DNA of 64,000 nucleotides from Chitinophagaceae bacterium (GCA_016720745.1 JADKKA010000022.1:310001-374000), one strand, 5' to 3'; shown: positions 17,783 through 27,020, counted from the stretch's first letter. Made by a program: numbers and translations. The notes: generated from the letters alone by a model not told the origin.

Positions 17783-17817
17783 AAAGCCATCCCGGGTCAA
17801 CCGGGATGGCTTTTTTT
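17783..17817 (+). terminator. Intrinsic terminator after the 1559-residue exoprotein
   Basis: A perfect 13-bp stem (AAAGCCATCCCGG with CCGGGATGGCTTT), five-base loop and a run of seven T, 22 bp after the stop codon. Confidence 0.93.
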
Positions 17818-17820
17818 ATG

Positions 17821-18840
17821 GACTAGCTCTTCGCTTCTAATGTCATTGGGACTGCAGTTGGTATGGACTCTTGTTTTACCCATGTAGTAACAGCTCAGCA
17901 AAACTGCCGACAATAATTAACCCCGGCCTGCCGGCCAGCTATTTCTTTGAATGTGGGCAGCTGCTTTATCTAATAATAGTTTAGTGTGGCTACTTAAAAG
18001 GATGCCTGTGAAACCCCAGGCCGTGCTGACTCAGAGATGATGAAGGGGAGCAATCCTGTAAATTGGCACAGATTCCATAGATTCCTCCTGCAGTCATTTC
18101 ATATGAATGATGTATTGCCGGTTTGGTCTTAGTCTTTCCACACCATGCAAAACCTCCAAGGGCCTAAGCCTGAAAGGTACCAGGGCTTGTTACCGGATGA
18201 CTAGTTACTGAGTATGCTTCCGACTAATGCCAAAGAATAGGAGCCGCCTGCCTGCGACATGTAGTGTATACTAAAGCACTTTTAAGCATTTCCTGATGCC
18301 TGGATGTGATTGGTAATGCTTGCCTGTATTACTTTGTCAGGGTGCAGCCTGCCTCAGTATATTCTGTATGTATATTGACTTCCTTTTTCCTGTGTTTTCG
18401 GGGAACCAGGAGTATCAACGGGAGAGGGAATATTTTATAATAAACAGATATTCCTGTCACTGATTTATTCGGAAAATTGCTGGAGATCCGGGCCGCAATA
18501 CAAGTGCTAAAACCTGTAACATTTGCCTGGTTAGGGAATGGCCGGGATAAATTTTGTTGTGGCCATAGGTACAAACCAATTTCTTATTTCGAATTGAAGT
18601 ATAGCGAATCGAGGGTGCTGGAAATAGCCGAAAAAGGCAGAGGATTTTAGCTGTTAGTATTTATTTAATTCTGTTATATAAACCCAAGGCCGCTCTGATA
18701 ATACCGTATAAACACACAACGACATCTGGTTCTTAGCGAGCCAACCGGCCTTGCGCCTTAGCGCAATCAGTTTGCTTTTCTGGATAAATAATCAGTTTAT
18801 GTGGGAGTAGAAAGATGAATATTGGACGCATTAAGTGCTG
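17821..18840. other. ORF-poor stretch, about 1 kb, no recognised content
   Basis: No reading frame in this stretch looks like a protein; the longest, 18329-18574 on the minus strand, has no family features and unlikely composition. I find no tRNA, riboswitch or known RNA by eye. It could be decayed sequence, a long untranslated region, or an unrecognised structured RNA. Confidence 0.5.
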
Positions 18841-18849
18841 TCTTAATAT

Positions 18850-18945
18850 CCCGCCTTCGCTAAGGCTACGGTGGGCAAGCCTAATATCTCAATATCCTAA
18901 TATCTAAATAACGTAATATCCCGCCTTCGCTAAGGCTTCGGCGGG
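18850..18945. repeat. Two copies of the GC-hairpin intergenic repeat
   Basis: The modules at 18850-18875 and 18920-18945 both begin CCCGCCTTCGCTAAGGCT and end GGTGGG or GGCGGG. Each folds on its outer CCCGCC/GGCGGG arms. They are separated and flanked by ATATCTAAATA/AATATCC linkers, in the same style as the regions at 3.6, 47.9 and 53.4 kb. They lie just 3' of the serine hydrolase gene. Confidence 0.75.
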
Positions 18946-18997
18946 CGAAGCAATACCTAATTCCAAATACCTAATCCCCAATCCCTAATCCCCATCC

Positions 18998-20749
18998 CTA
19001 CTTCACCGGTTTTGCTTTCGGATCCCTGACAAAAAGATAAGTATCAGATTCTACAAACTCGTTGGCCTGAACCTGAACACTGAATGGTTTGCCATTCTGG
19101 ATACTAAATTTCGCAGGATAAACACCATAACCGTGATTGGAGTATTTTATTCTGAATTCATTGTTATCCATATAGTCCATCACCGCAATCAGCTCGGGAT
19201 GCTGTTGGAAACGGCAGAGTAACTGGTTACCGGTAACACTGATCGTCATTTTTCCGTAGACGGTATTATAAAAAGTACCGGTGAAGTCAGCTAATTTTAT
19301 TTCAGGGGTATTTTTTTTATCAGCCCTGGCGTTCAAAGCAGCTACAGCATCATCCATTCTTTTTTTATTTGGTGCGAAGAAGTTCCACTGGAAATCGCTT
19401 CTATTGGTATAGGCTACATTGAGGTAAGCATCCAGCACCTGGTAACGCAGCGCTTCAAAAAAGCTCTGGTTGTCATTATTGGTGAGAATCGCGATCCCCA
19501 GTTTTTCCTCCGGAATAAAACAAACATTGGTCACCTGCCCGAATGCCCCACCCGTATGCCAGTACACCTGACGGCCATTGTAGTCGGTGGAATATAAGCC
19601 CAGGCCATAACCCCTGAAATGGGTGGGGTAATAGGGCGATTTACGGCTACCGGTCAGGATATTGATATCTCTTGTCTTTTGCAGGACCTCCCATGGAATG
19701 ACCTGCCTGCCATTGTGTTTGCCACTATCCAGCTGAAACTGTATCCATTTAGCCAGATCCTTTACATTACTAACCATACTGGTAGCGGGCCCCATATTAT
19801 CGATCTTATCAAAAGGGATAATCTCCAGCGGCCCGTAAAGATTATTATGCGGGTAGGCCACATTCTCATGCCGGGTAATATTGGCAGTATTCATCCAGGT
19901 ATTATCCATTCCTAAAGGGGTAAGAATATTTTCAATGGTAAATGCCTCCCAGGATTTGCCGGCTACTTTTTCAAGGATACGGCCGGCAACAACAAAACCT
20001 GAATTACAATACCCATAATCCTGTCTGAATTCACCGGAAGGTTTTAAATAACGCATCTTCCAGATGATTGAATCCTTGGGCAGGCTGGAATTCCAGAAAG
20101 TAAAATCTCCCTGAAAAGTCTTTAAGCCGATCCGGTGAGACAGCATATCCCTGATGGTAGCTAAGCGGGTAGAACTGCTGTCATATAACCTGAACCAGGG
20201 TAGGTATTTGGTAACCTTATCATTCAGGGATATTTTTTTCTGATACTCCAGTAAGGCCATGTCGGTACCGGTAAAAAGCTTGGTATTGGAAGCAATGATG
20301 AATAAGGTGTTTTCATCTACGGGCTCCGGGCTATTCATGGATCTTTGTCCAAAGCCTTTGCTCAGGATCACCTTTCCATCTTTTACAATCACAATGGCCA
20401 GCCCTGGGATTTCCCATTGTTTCATGCCGCGCCTTACATAGGCGTCAAGGCTATCAGTAATAAATGGGGGTGTGCCGGATGGTAAATCAAGGGTGGATGT
20501 CTTAGAGATTCCCTCACTGATGGCCCTCGACTGATCCTCGGCTTCTTTGATCTTTTTTTCTTTCGCTGCACGATCCGCCTTTAATCGGTCTGCTGCCGGA
20601 TCGTTTACAGGTACCCCGGTGGAATCTTTGCGGGTACCTGACACATTCCCAACCGTAGGAGGCTGTGCAGTGGCGATTGCCCCTGTCAGTAAAATAATCG
20701 GTAGAATTAATCTCAACCAGGTAGCAGGGTTCCGTTTCACCATCTTCAT
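18998..20749 (-). CDS. Secreted serine hydrolase of the class C beta-lactamase/PBP4* type
   Basis: A 583-residue protein with signal peptide (1-29, ends ATAQ), a charged spacer (52-75, rich in Lys, Glu, Ala) and a serine beta-lactamase-fold domain. The three active-site motifs are in order: SNTK (Ser154-Lys157), Tyr247-Cys-Asn249 in YGYCNSG, and HTGG (His398). The LGLYSTDYNGRQVYWHTGGAFG segment is typical of family S12-type esterases and peptidases. The last 110 residues match the beta-sheet domain often fused C-terminally (DUF3471-like). Probably a periplasmic or surface peptidase or esterase; true beta-lactam hydrolysis is unlikely. Two cis copies of an intergenic repeat follow it. Confidence 0.9.
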   Translation of the reverse strand: MKMVKRNPATWLRLILPIILLTGAIATAQPPTVGNVSGTRKDSTGVPVNDPAADRLKADRAAKEKKIKEAEDQSRAISEGISKTSTLDLPSGTPPFITDSLDAYVRRGMKQWEIPGLAIVIVKDGKVILSKGFGQRSMNSPEPVDENTLFIIASNTKLFTGTDMALLEYQKKISLNDKVTKYLPWFRLYDSSSTRLATIRDMLSHRIGLKTFQGDFTFWNSSLPKDSIIWKMRYLKPSGEFRQDYGYCNSGFVVAGRILEKVAGKSWEAFTIENILTPLGMDNTWMNTANITRHENVAYPHNNLYGPLEIIPFDKIDNMGPATSMVSNVKDLAKWIQFQLDSGKHNGRQVIPWEVLQKTRDINILTGSRKSPYYPTHFRGYGLGLYSTDYNGRQVYWHTGGAFGQVTNVCFIPEEKLGIAILTNNDNQSFFEALRYQVLDAYLNVAYTNRSDFQWNFFAPNKKRMDDAVAALNARADKKNTPEIKLADFTGTFYNTVYGKMTISVTGNQLLCRFQQHPELIAVMDYMDNNEFRIKYSNHGYGVYPAKFSIQNGKPFSVQVQANEFVESDTYLFVRDPKAKPVK

Positions 20750-20881
20750 ACTGTAGCTTTTTGGCGATGAAAATACCGATAAATTGGCAAGTTTTTGGAG
20801 AGTTTCAGCTGAGTGGTAAAAACTAAGCTATGGCATATATAATTCAATAAACAGGAACTGTGGCAACAGGGACATCATAGC

Positions 20882-20911
20882 AAAAAAAAAGCCGGTCAGC
20901 TGACCGGCTTT
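20882..20911 (-). terminator. Intrinsic terminator after the 1129-residue repeat protein
   Basis: On the minus strand the palindrome AAAGCCGGTCA-GC-TGACCGGCTTT is followed by nine T (A-run 20882-20890 on the plus strand), 17 bp after the stop codon. Confidence 0.93.
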
Positions 20912-20927
20912 CAAATCTTTACATATT

Positions 20928-23900
20928 TTATTGAATAACCCGGATATTATAACCTAAAGAGGGTGGATTGATGCCAGCTCCGGTACAGTTCTGGAACCTG
21001 ACTTCAATCGTATTTGCGGCACTCACCCTGGCCCAGGCAATAACGATTCCATTGGGTGGGGCAGTGGAGGGGGAAATAGTGACCGTAGCCCCAACGGTGG
21101 CGCCTGTAAACGCAAAACTGACCGTAATACCACCATTGGCAACAATATTAGGGGGATCAATACCAATTCCACCACTCAGGATGCCGCTCCATGCAGAACC
21201 ATTGTATGATTCCAGCCTCCCGCCATTATCCGTGTTGTATCGCACCATACCGGCTACAGATGCAGCTGCGGCTGGTCTTTGTGCGCTGGTTCCTGTAGGT
21301 ACAATCATGGCACTGCTGGCATTTACATCCAGTACGGCACGGGGTGTAATGCTGCCGCCATCTGTGATCAGCACAGAGTCACCCAGCCTGTTCAAACCCT
21401 TGCTGGTATAAATGGCATAGTTTTTCCGTGGACCTGCGCCATTTACATTGTTCATAAAAATACCATACATGGTGCCATCCACGTTATTATTGAGCCCGGA
21501 AAAATTCTGTTGTAAACCATACACATTTCCTGTTACCCTTCCAGCACCGGCACCGCTTCGGGAAAGAATATTCCGGATACCCACCATTTCACCGGAATTA
21601 TCCGCTATGCCATTCTGAATTCTGACTGCATTCTGTATACCAATCAGACTGCCGGATTTACCATTGCCACTGTTACGGGCAGTATTCTGTAAGCCGACAA
21701 CCTGTTGTACAGAATCATTTCCTGCATGGATAATGGTATTGGAAATGCCGGAAAGCAGATCACCCTTCTGAAAGGCTTTCGGGTTCATGACACTGGCAAT
21801 AGTCAATGCATTATAAACGGTGCCGTTTGGCGTATTATCCACCTCGTAAACAATATTCATATTCGGCCCGTCAAACTGCGTGGAATCTCTTTTGGAAGCA
21901 GTGGCTTTGAAAGTGTACTTGCCTCCAAAGTTTTCAACAGGGAAATCCTGTCCCAGACTATTGGTATTGGTGGCACGGTCGCTGAATACAAATTGCTTCC
22001 GTTGCGATTGATAGTAGATCGTATCACCCAATGGCAGTCCGCGATTGAGATAAACCTTATTGAGTCCGTCGAAAGTCCATTCATTAACACCGGTAGATAA
22101 AGATTGCCAGCTACTGCCATTGAAGTATTCAGGAGTCTGCAGATCCGTATTATTCCTGAACATGGCCGTAATACCAGTAGCAGGGCGTTGAGCGGTAGTA
22201 CCGGAAGGAATGATCATGGCACTGGGGCTGTTAACATCCAAAACAGCCCTGGCAGTAGTAAAGAACTGATCCGTAATCAGGGTTGAATCACCCAGTCTGT
22301 TCAGGCCTTTATTGGAATAGAAAGCAAAATTTCTTCTTGGACCGGCCACATTAATTGTGTTCAGGAAAATACCATAAGCATTTCCGTTAATAAGGGTATT
22401 ACTGCTATTGTCTGTAAAACCTGTCATTGAACCAAAGTAGCCATATACATTACTCAATATGCGGCCGCCGGCACCAGGTGACATTGACATCTGATTCCGG
22501 TAACCAGTCATGCTGCCAATATTATTCCGGGCACTGTCAGTAATAGACATGTTATTCTGGAAGCCATTGAAAGTTCCGGTAAAGCCCTGTCCTTCAATAA
22601 AACTGTTACTGGCCAAAGCGGTTACGGCAGTTACCGTATCAGCACCACCATGATTCAGTTGTAATAATAAGGAACGAATGGTAGCAGATTGCTGAGTAGC
22701 CGAAGGCAATAACCTTGTTGCCACCCGCATGCCATTATAAAAGGCCGCTCCGGGATTAGCAAGGGCGAATGAATCATTATCTATATCCAGCAGGTTATTG
22801 CTCAGGGTAATACTGGGGAAATTAAGGGAAGCCGCATCATGATAAACGGATGAAGCCGTTCCTTTAAAAATAAATTTTCCGGGATAGAAAACATCCACTG
22901 TTGTTCCCAGTTCATTGGAAAATACTTTGTCGGCAAATACAAATTTCTTTCTGAGGGTATTATAATAAATAGAATCCCCCAGACTAAGACCACGCTGTAA
23001 ATTAACACGGTTAGTACCCGCATCAAATACCCACTCATTGCTTCCGGCTCCCAGTGTTTGCCAGCTGCTGCCATTAAAATATTCCGGAGCCGCGAGATCT
23101 GTATTATTCCTGAACATCGCAGTAACTCCAGTGGCCGGGCGTTGCGCCGTGGTACCCGAAGGAATGATCATGGCACTGCTGCTGTTGATATCCAGTACGG
23201 CACGTGGAGAAACAGTAAACCCATCAGTGATGAGTGTGGAATCTCCTAAACGATTATGTCCTTTGTTACTGTAAAAAGCATAGTTCCGGCGGGGCTGAGC
23301 AGCATTAATTGTATTCAAAAAAATACCGTAAGCATTGCCATTGATGGTACTGTTATTAGCTGAATCCCGGAAACCACTGATACTTCCCTGATAACCGAAT
23401 ACATTCGTGAGCACTCTGCCGGCAGCTCCGGGAGCCATTGAGATGGCATTCCGGTAACCGGTTACAGATCCAATATTATTGGCGGCCGTACTGCTGATGG
23501 ATAAATTATTCTGTATACCATTGAAAGAACCCGTGAAACCCTGACCATCCACAAAGGCATTACTGGCCATAGCGGTAACCGCCTGCACCGTATCTGCACC
23601 GGTATGGTTTACCTGTAAGAGCAAAGAGCGAACCGTGGCGGCTTGCTGGGTAGCACCAGGTTGCATCTGTGTAGATATACGCATACCATTGTAGAAAGCC
23701 AACCCCGGATTCGCAAGGGCAAAAGAATCATTGTCGACCGAGAAAAGAAAATTACTAAGTGTGATACTGGGAAAATTCAAAGATGCGGAATCATTGAAAA
23801 CCGTTGAGGCATTCCCTTTGAAAATATATTTACCCGGATAGAATATATCTGCGGGACTGTTGACACCATCAACATTGATTTTATCCGCGAAAATAAATTT

Positions 23901-24317
23901 CCTTCTGGCCAGGTTATAATAAATGGAATCTCCCAATTCATAACCACGACGGAGAAATACCCGCAGGGTGGTGGAGTCATAGACCCATTCACTGGAATCA
24001 GCAGGAGTGGCCGCTGCCCGGTAGTTTTGCTGCAGCAGGGGCATCCATAGCTTTTGCTCCAGACTGTATATCCACACAGCCTTCGCATCAGTATTATAAA
24101 CGATAAGGGCATCTGCAGGAGCCTTAATAGCTTCCATCTGCAGCTGGGATAGCCTGGGGAAAAGCAACCCTTTATCCGCACTTTGCAGTTCAAGCACAGC
24201 GGATGGATGCGGGTTTTCTTTTGGATTACCCCCAATCTTAACCTGGGCCTGGCTATAGAAACTTAACAATGAAAAAAGGATCAGCGGGAGGATCCTGGAA
24301 TAGTTCAATGGTCTCAT
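20928..24317 (-). CDS. Large secreted repeat protein with three approx. 310-residue modules
   Basis: A 1129-residue protein with signal peptide (1-25, ends SQAQ). After an N-terminal unit (PHPSAVLELQSADKGLLFPR...ALIVYNTDAKAVWIYS) come three homologous modules, beginning SEWVYDSTT, NEWVFDAGT and NEWTFDGLN. Each contains R-G-x-x-LGD(S/T)IYY, a K(F/Y)xFKxxAS strand, NVYGY-type segments, (N/T)xYGIFLNTIN, RLGDSTLITD, and a closing SAMIIPSGTTAQRPATG with YFNGSSW. The third module is shorter and more diverged. The closing motif resembles the surface/tail-fibre-like motif common in Bacteroidota exoproteins. No T9SS domain is seen; the protein ends in a beta domain with GYNIRVIQ. Function unknown, probably structural at the cell surface. 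Confidence 0.8.
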   Translation of the reverse strand: MRPLNYSRILPLILFSLLSFYSQAQVKIGGNPKENPHPSAVLELQSADKGLLFPRLSQLQMEAIKAPADALIVYNTDAKAVWIYSLEQKLWMPLLQQNYRAAATPADSSEWVYDSTTLRVFLRRGYELGDSIYYNLARRKFIFADKINVDGVNSPADIFYPGKYIFKGNASTVFNDSASLNFPSITLSNFLFSVDNDSFALANPGLAFYNGMRISTQMQPGATQQAATVRSLLLQVNHTGADTVQAVTAMASNAFVDGQGFTGSFNGIQNNLSISSTAANNIGSVTGYRNAISMAPGAAGRVLTNVFGYQGSISGFRDSANNSTINGNAYGIFLNTINAAQPRRNYAFYSNKGHNRLGDSTLITDGFTVSPRAVLDINSSSAMIIPSGTTAQRPATGVTAMFRNNTDLAAPEYFNGSSWQTLGAGSNEWVFDAGTNRVNLQRGLSLGDSIYYNTLRKKFVFADKVFSNELGTTVDVFYPGKFIFKGTASSVYHDAASLNFPSITLSNNLLDIDNDSFALANPGAAFYNGMRVATRLLPSATQQSATIRSLLLQLNHGGADTVTAVTALASNSFIEGQGFTGTFNGFQNNMSITDSARNNIGSMTGYRNQMSMSPGAGGRILSNVYGYFGSMTGFTDNSSNTLINGNAYGIFLNTINVAGPRRNFAFYSNKGLNRLGDSTLITDQFFTTARAVLDVNSPSAMIIPSGTTAQRPATGITAMFRNNTDLQTPEYFNGSSWQSLSTGVNEWTFDGLNKVYLNRGLPLGDTIYYQSQRKQFVFSDRATNTNSLGQDFPVENFGGKYTFKATASKRDSTQFDGPNMNIVYEVDNTPNGTVYNALTIASVMNPKAFQKGDLLSGISNTIIHAGNDSVQQVVGLQNTARNSGNGKSGSLIGIQNAVRIQNGIADNSGEMVGIRNILSRSGAGAGRVTGNVYGLQQNFSGLNNNVDGTMYGIFMNNVNGAGPRKNYAIYTSKGLNRLGDSVLITDGGSITPRAVLDVNASSAMIVPTGTSAQRPAAAASVAGMVRYNTDNGGRLESYNGSAWSGILSGGIGIDPPNIVANGGITVSFAFTGATVGATVTISPSTAPPNGIVIAWARVSAANTIEVRFQNCTGAGINPPSLGYNIRVIQ
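21180..23995 (-). repeat. Three long in-gene direct repeats (period approx. 0.94 kb)
   Basis: The three protein modules correspond to DNA blocks of roughly 23045-23995, 22095-23044 and 21180-22094. The first two stay close at DNA level: both contain, for example, GGAATGATCATGGCACTG and near-identical runs around GCTTTCTTTTTATT-type stretches and TACCGTAAGCATTGCCATTG versus TACCATAAGCATTTCCGTTA. This suggests duplication inside the gene. Boundaries are approximate. Confidence 0.8.
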
Positions 24318-24429
24318 AAAAGAAGGTTTTGGACCAGAAAGGTATACTTTTCATATTCCTGGCCTATACCACTTTTAGGGGATACCATTAGAAATCGGGC
24401 TGATTCCTGGATTAAAATACCGGGGATAC

Positions 24430-25992
24430 TTATTTAAACTCCCCGAAAACCGCACGAAGGGTATCGGAAATTTCCCCCAGCGTGCATTTGCTTTCTACGG
24501 CTTCCAAAACCACCGGCATAATATTCTCTCCGGACACGGCTTTATCCTTTAACTGGGCGAGTAAATGACCACAGCGGGATTGATCCCTTTCTTTCCGGAG
24601 GCGGGCCAGGCGGTCGGACTGTACCTGGCGGATACTATCATCCACCCTGAAGATGGGGATTTTATTGGCTTCCTCCTGCTGGAATTTATTGACGCCTACA
24701 ATGATTTTCTCATTTCTTTCAATCTGTTGCTGGTAGGCATAGGCACTACGGGCAATTTCATCCTGAATAAATCCTTCTTCAATAGCCGTTACACTTCCCC
24801 CCATCGCATCTATTTTATCCATAAGCTGACGGGCAGCGGTTTCCACTTCATGGGTCAGTGCTTCAATAAAATAGGAACCTGCCAGAGGATCTGCTGTATC
24901 AGTAACACCACTCTCATATGCCACAATCTGCTGGGTACGAAGCGCAATGCCGGCGGCTTCTTCTGTAGGCAGACTCAAGGCCTCATCAAACCCATTGGTA
25001 TGCAGCGACTGTGTGCCACCCAATACAGCAGCCAGTGATTGAAGCGTAACCCTGGTAATATTATTATGCGCCTGCTGTGCCGTTAAAGTGCTGCCTCCGG
25101 TCTGGGTATGAAAACGCAGCATCATGGCCTTGGGATCCGTGGCTCCCAGATCCTTCATAATTTTCGCCCATAAAGTCCGGGCCGCCCGGAACTTGGCAAC
25201 TTCTTCAAAGAGATTATTATGGGCATTAAAGAAAAAAGATAACCTTTTCCCCAGCACATTGATATCAAGCCCTTTTTGCAAAGCAGCCTGTACATAGGCT
25301 TTTCCATTGCTGAGCGTAAAAGCAATTTCCTGAACGGCTGTACTACCGGCTTCACGAATATGATAACCTGAAATGGAGATAGTATTCCACTTGGGTAATT
25401 CATGACTGCACCATTCAAATATATCAGTAATGATCCGCATGGAAGGCTTGGGCGGATAGATATAGGTGCCCCTTGCCGCATATTCTTTTAAAATATCATT
25501 CTGGATGGTTCCATTTATTTTGCTCAGGTCTGCTCCCTGTTGCCTGGCCAGTGCAGTATAAAAAGCAAGCAGGATATACCCGGTGGCGTTAATGGTCATG
25601 GAAGTACTGACTTCTTCCAGTTTGATTCCTTTGAACAGCAATGCCATGTCTTCAATGCTGTCAATCGCTACACCTGTTTTTCCCACTTCCCCTTCTGCCA
25701 GGGGGTGATCACTGTCGTACCCGATTTGCGTGGGCAGATCAAATGCAACACTTAAACCACTTACGCCCTGTGATAAAAGGTAATGATATCGTTTATTGCT
25801 TTCTTCTGCTGTAGAGAACCCGGCATACTGCCGCATGGTCCATAATTTTCCACGATACATATCCGGCTGAATCCCTCTGGTAAAAGGAAACTGCCCCGGG
25901 GTACCGGTATCAGCACCGGGCAGGTCAGTGGCAACATAAACCGGTTTGATGGGAATACCACTGTCTGTGCTGCGTGTAGTTGAGTCACTCAT
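24430..25992 (-). CDS. Methylmalonyl-CoA mutase-type catalytic subunit without B12-binding domain
   Basis: A 520-residue TIM-barrel subunit of the B12-dependent acyl-CoA mutase family. It contains WTMRQYAGFSTAEESN (Tyr56), FDLPTQIGYDSDHP, TIQNDILKEYAARGTYI (Gln164, Arg174), SMRII and FHTQTGGSTLTAQQ. Tyr56 and Arg174 are 118 residues apart, exactly as Tyr89 and Arg207 in Propionibacterium methylmalonyl-CoA mutase, the pair that selects methylmalonyl-CoA; isobutyryl-CoA mutases carry other residues there. The protein ends where the B12 domain would begin, so it needs a separate small subunit, which is not in this window. Its start overlaps the end of the upstream 167-residue gene by four bases. 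Confidence 0.87.
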   Translation of the reverse strand: MSDSTTRSTDSGIPIKPVYVATDLPGADTGTPGQFPFTRGIQPDMYRGKLWTMRQYAGFSTAEESNKRYHYLLSQGVSGLSVAFDLPTQIGYDSDHPLAEGEVGKTGVAIDSIEDMALLFKGIKLEEVSTSMTINATGYILLAFYTALARQQGADLSKINGTIQNDILKEYAARGTYIYPPKPSMRIITDIFEWCSHELPKWNTISISGYHIREAGSTAVQEIAFTLSNGKAYVQAALQKGLDINVLGKRLSFFFNAHNNLFEEVAKFRAARTLWAKIMKDLGATDPKAMMLRFHTQTGGSTLTAQQAHNNITRVTLQSLAAVLGGTQSLHTNGFDEALSLPTEEAAGIALRTQQIVAYESGVTDTADPLAGSYFIEALTHEVETAARQLMDKIDAMGGSVTAIEEGFIQDEIARSAYAYQQQIERNEKIIVGVNKFQQEEANKIPIFRVDDSIRQVQSDRLARLRKERDQSRCGHLLAQLKDKAVSGENIMPVVLEAVESKCTLGEISDTLRAVFGEFK

Positions 25993-26492
25993 TGCATGAG
26001 TTTTTGTGCTTCATAATTGAGGGCCTGCAAAACCATTTCATGCAGGGAACTGTTGGGCTGGGCCATTAATAATTCCAGCAATTGTTTATTCAGGTCCTGC
26101 GCAGATGCAGTAGGAGGGAGCATCGCCGCCACCTTATTAATGATCATGATATTTTGTTCTTTCAGGTTACGAACCGCATCCCAGCATACCGGTGTTACAT
26201 ACAATTGCTGGGTACTATTGTAATCAAATTCTGCTTTGATATTTTCAATCAGCATCAGCTTCATTTCATAAGCCGAAATACCCGGCTGGTTCAGCCGGCT
26301 CACCAGATTGGGCAGGGCCACTCTTTCTGTTAACAGCACCAGTCTTTCATATGCCTGGAGTTTCAGTGTGGCGGACTCCTTTGAAATGGTAGCGGCGGGT
26401 GCCTCCTGTTTCGCCGGTTTTTTAAGTAATGCTGCAATCGCAACAAGCAGGGCAACAATCGAAATAATCAGGCTGAAAGTGGTGGTATCCAT
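25989..26492 (-). CDS. Small membrane-anchored protein, unknown function
   Basis: A 167-residue protein with one N-terminal membrane segment (residues 5-23, FSLIISIVALLVAIAALL), an Ala/Pro/Lys linker, and a helical soluble domain (ATLKLQAYERLVLLTERVALPNLVSRL, LIENIKAEFDYNSTQQLYV, LLMAQPNSSLHEMVLQALNYEAQKLM). I do not recognise the family. It is translationally coupled to the mutase subunit downstream (stop and start overlap as ATGA), which hints at linked expression but not at a defined role. Confidence 0.75.
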   Translation of the reverse strand: MDTTTFSLIISIVALLVAIAALLKKPAKQEAPAATISKESATLKLQAYERLVLLTERVALPNLVSRLNQPGISAYEMKLMLIENIKAEFDYNSTQQLYVTPVCWDAVRNLKEQNIMIINKVAAMLPPTASAQDLNKQLLELLMAQPNSSLHEMVLQALNYEAQKLMQ

Positions 26493-26531
26493 TGTATTAG
26501 TTTATTGTTCCGGAAAGGGCCGGTTCCACTA

Positions 26532-26539
26532 CAAAAATA
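26532..26539 (-). promoter_or_regulatory. Candidate -7 promoter element for the membrane protein/mutase operon
   Basis: CAAAAATA on the plus strand is TATTTTTG on the minus strand, matching TAnnTTTG, 39 bp before the ATG at 26492. Confidence 0.5.
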
Positions 26540-26639
26540 GGAAAGGAAGGCTGGTTAAATCTTGCTTTTCCTCATCCTGCAACCTGTTAAATTTCCGGCT
26601 TGCGAAAAGCAGGGTAGGGCCGGCATCCCCGGATTGGTT

Positions 26640-26647
26640 TATTTTTG
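26640..26647 (+). promoter_or_regulatory. Candidate -7 element directly before the IscA/ErpA gene
   Basis: TATTTTTG matches TAnnTTTG and ends only four bases before the ATG at 26652, so a normally placed transcription start would fall on or next to the start codon. Confidence 0.5.
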
Positions 26648-26651
26648 CAGT

Positions 26652-26996
26652 ATGGAAAACACAATCACCACTCCGGTAAGTCTCACGGCCGGTGCTATTA
26701 CTGCCATCCGGAAACTGATGGCAGCAGCAGATTTTGATCATTCCCAAAAATTACGCGTGGGAGTAAAAGGAGGCGGCTGCTCCGGGATGACCTATGTACT
26801 GGGTTTTGATCAACCGGGTGCTAATGATAAATCGTTTGAGATCGATGGTATTTCCTGTGTGATGGACCAGGCACATGAGTTGTACCTGTTCGGGATGGAA
26901 GTTGACTGGCAGGATGGTTTGAATAACCGCGGGTTTACTTTCAGAAATCCGAATGCCAGTTCTACCTGTGGTTGCGGAACCAGTTTCGCCGTTTAA
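26652..26996 (+). CDS. IscA/ErpA/HesB-type iron-sulfur carrier
   Basis: A 114-residue A-type Fe-S carrier. ATG 26652 is chosen because it gives the standard N-terminus (VSLTAGAITAIRKLM); the frame is open upstream but that part is not family-like. The three cluster-binding cysteines are Cys43 (GGGCSGMTY), Cys106 and Cys108 (TCGCGTSF). DQAHELYLFGMEVDWQDGLNNRGFTFRNPNA is the usual distal segment. It would accept a nascent cluster from a scaffold and insert it into target enzymes. It stands alone here, convergent with secDF, and no isc or suf genes are visible. Confidence 0.92.
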   Translation: MENTITTPVSLTAGAITAIRKLMAAADFDHSQKLRVGVKGGGCSGMTYVLGFDQPGANDKSFEIDGISCVMDQAHELYLFGMEVDWQDGLNNRGFTFRNPNASSTCGCGTSFAV

Positions 26997-27020
26997 TTAT
27001 TTGGAACAGTAAAGCATAAA

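Noticed and set aside
18329..18574. 81-residue minus-strand frame in the ORF-poor stretch
   Set aside because: Unlikely composition, no family marks and no start context; treated as chance.
17821..18840. Known structured RNAs (tmRNA, RNase P RNA, group II intron, common riboswitches)
   Set aside because: None of their hallmark sequences could be found by eye; left as unknown.
18998..20749. Beta-lactam resistance gene
   Set aside because: The motifs are those of the wider serine hydrolase family, with a YCN variant of the YxN motif and an extra C-terminal domain typical of peptidases/esterases.
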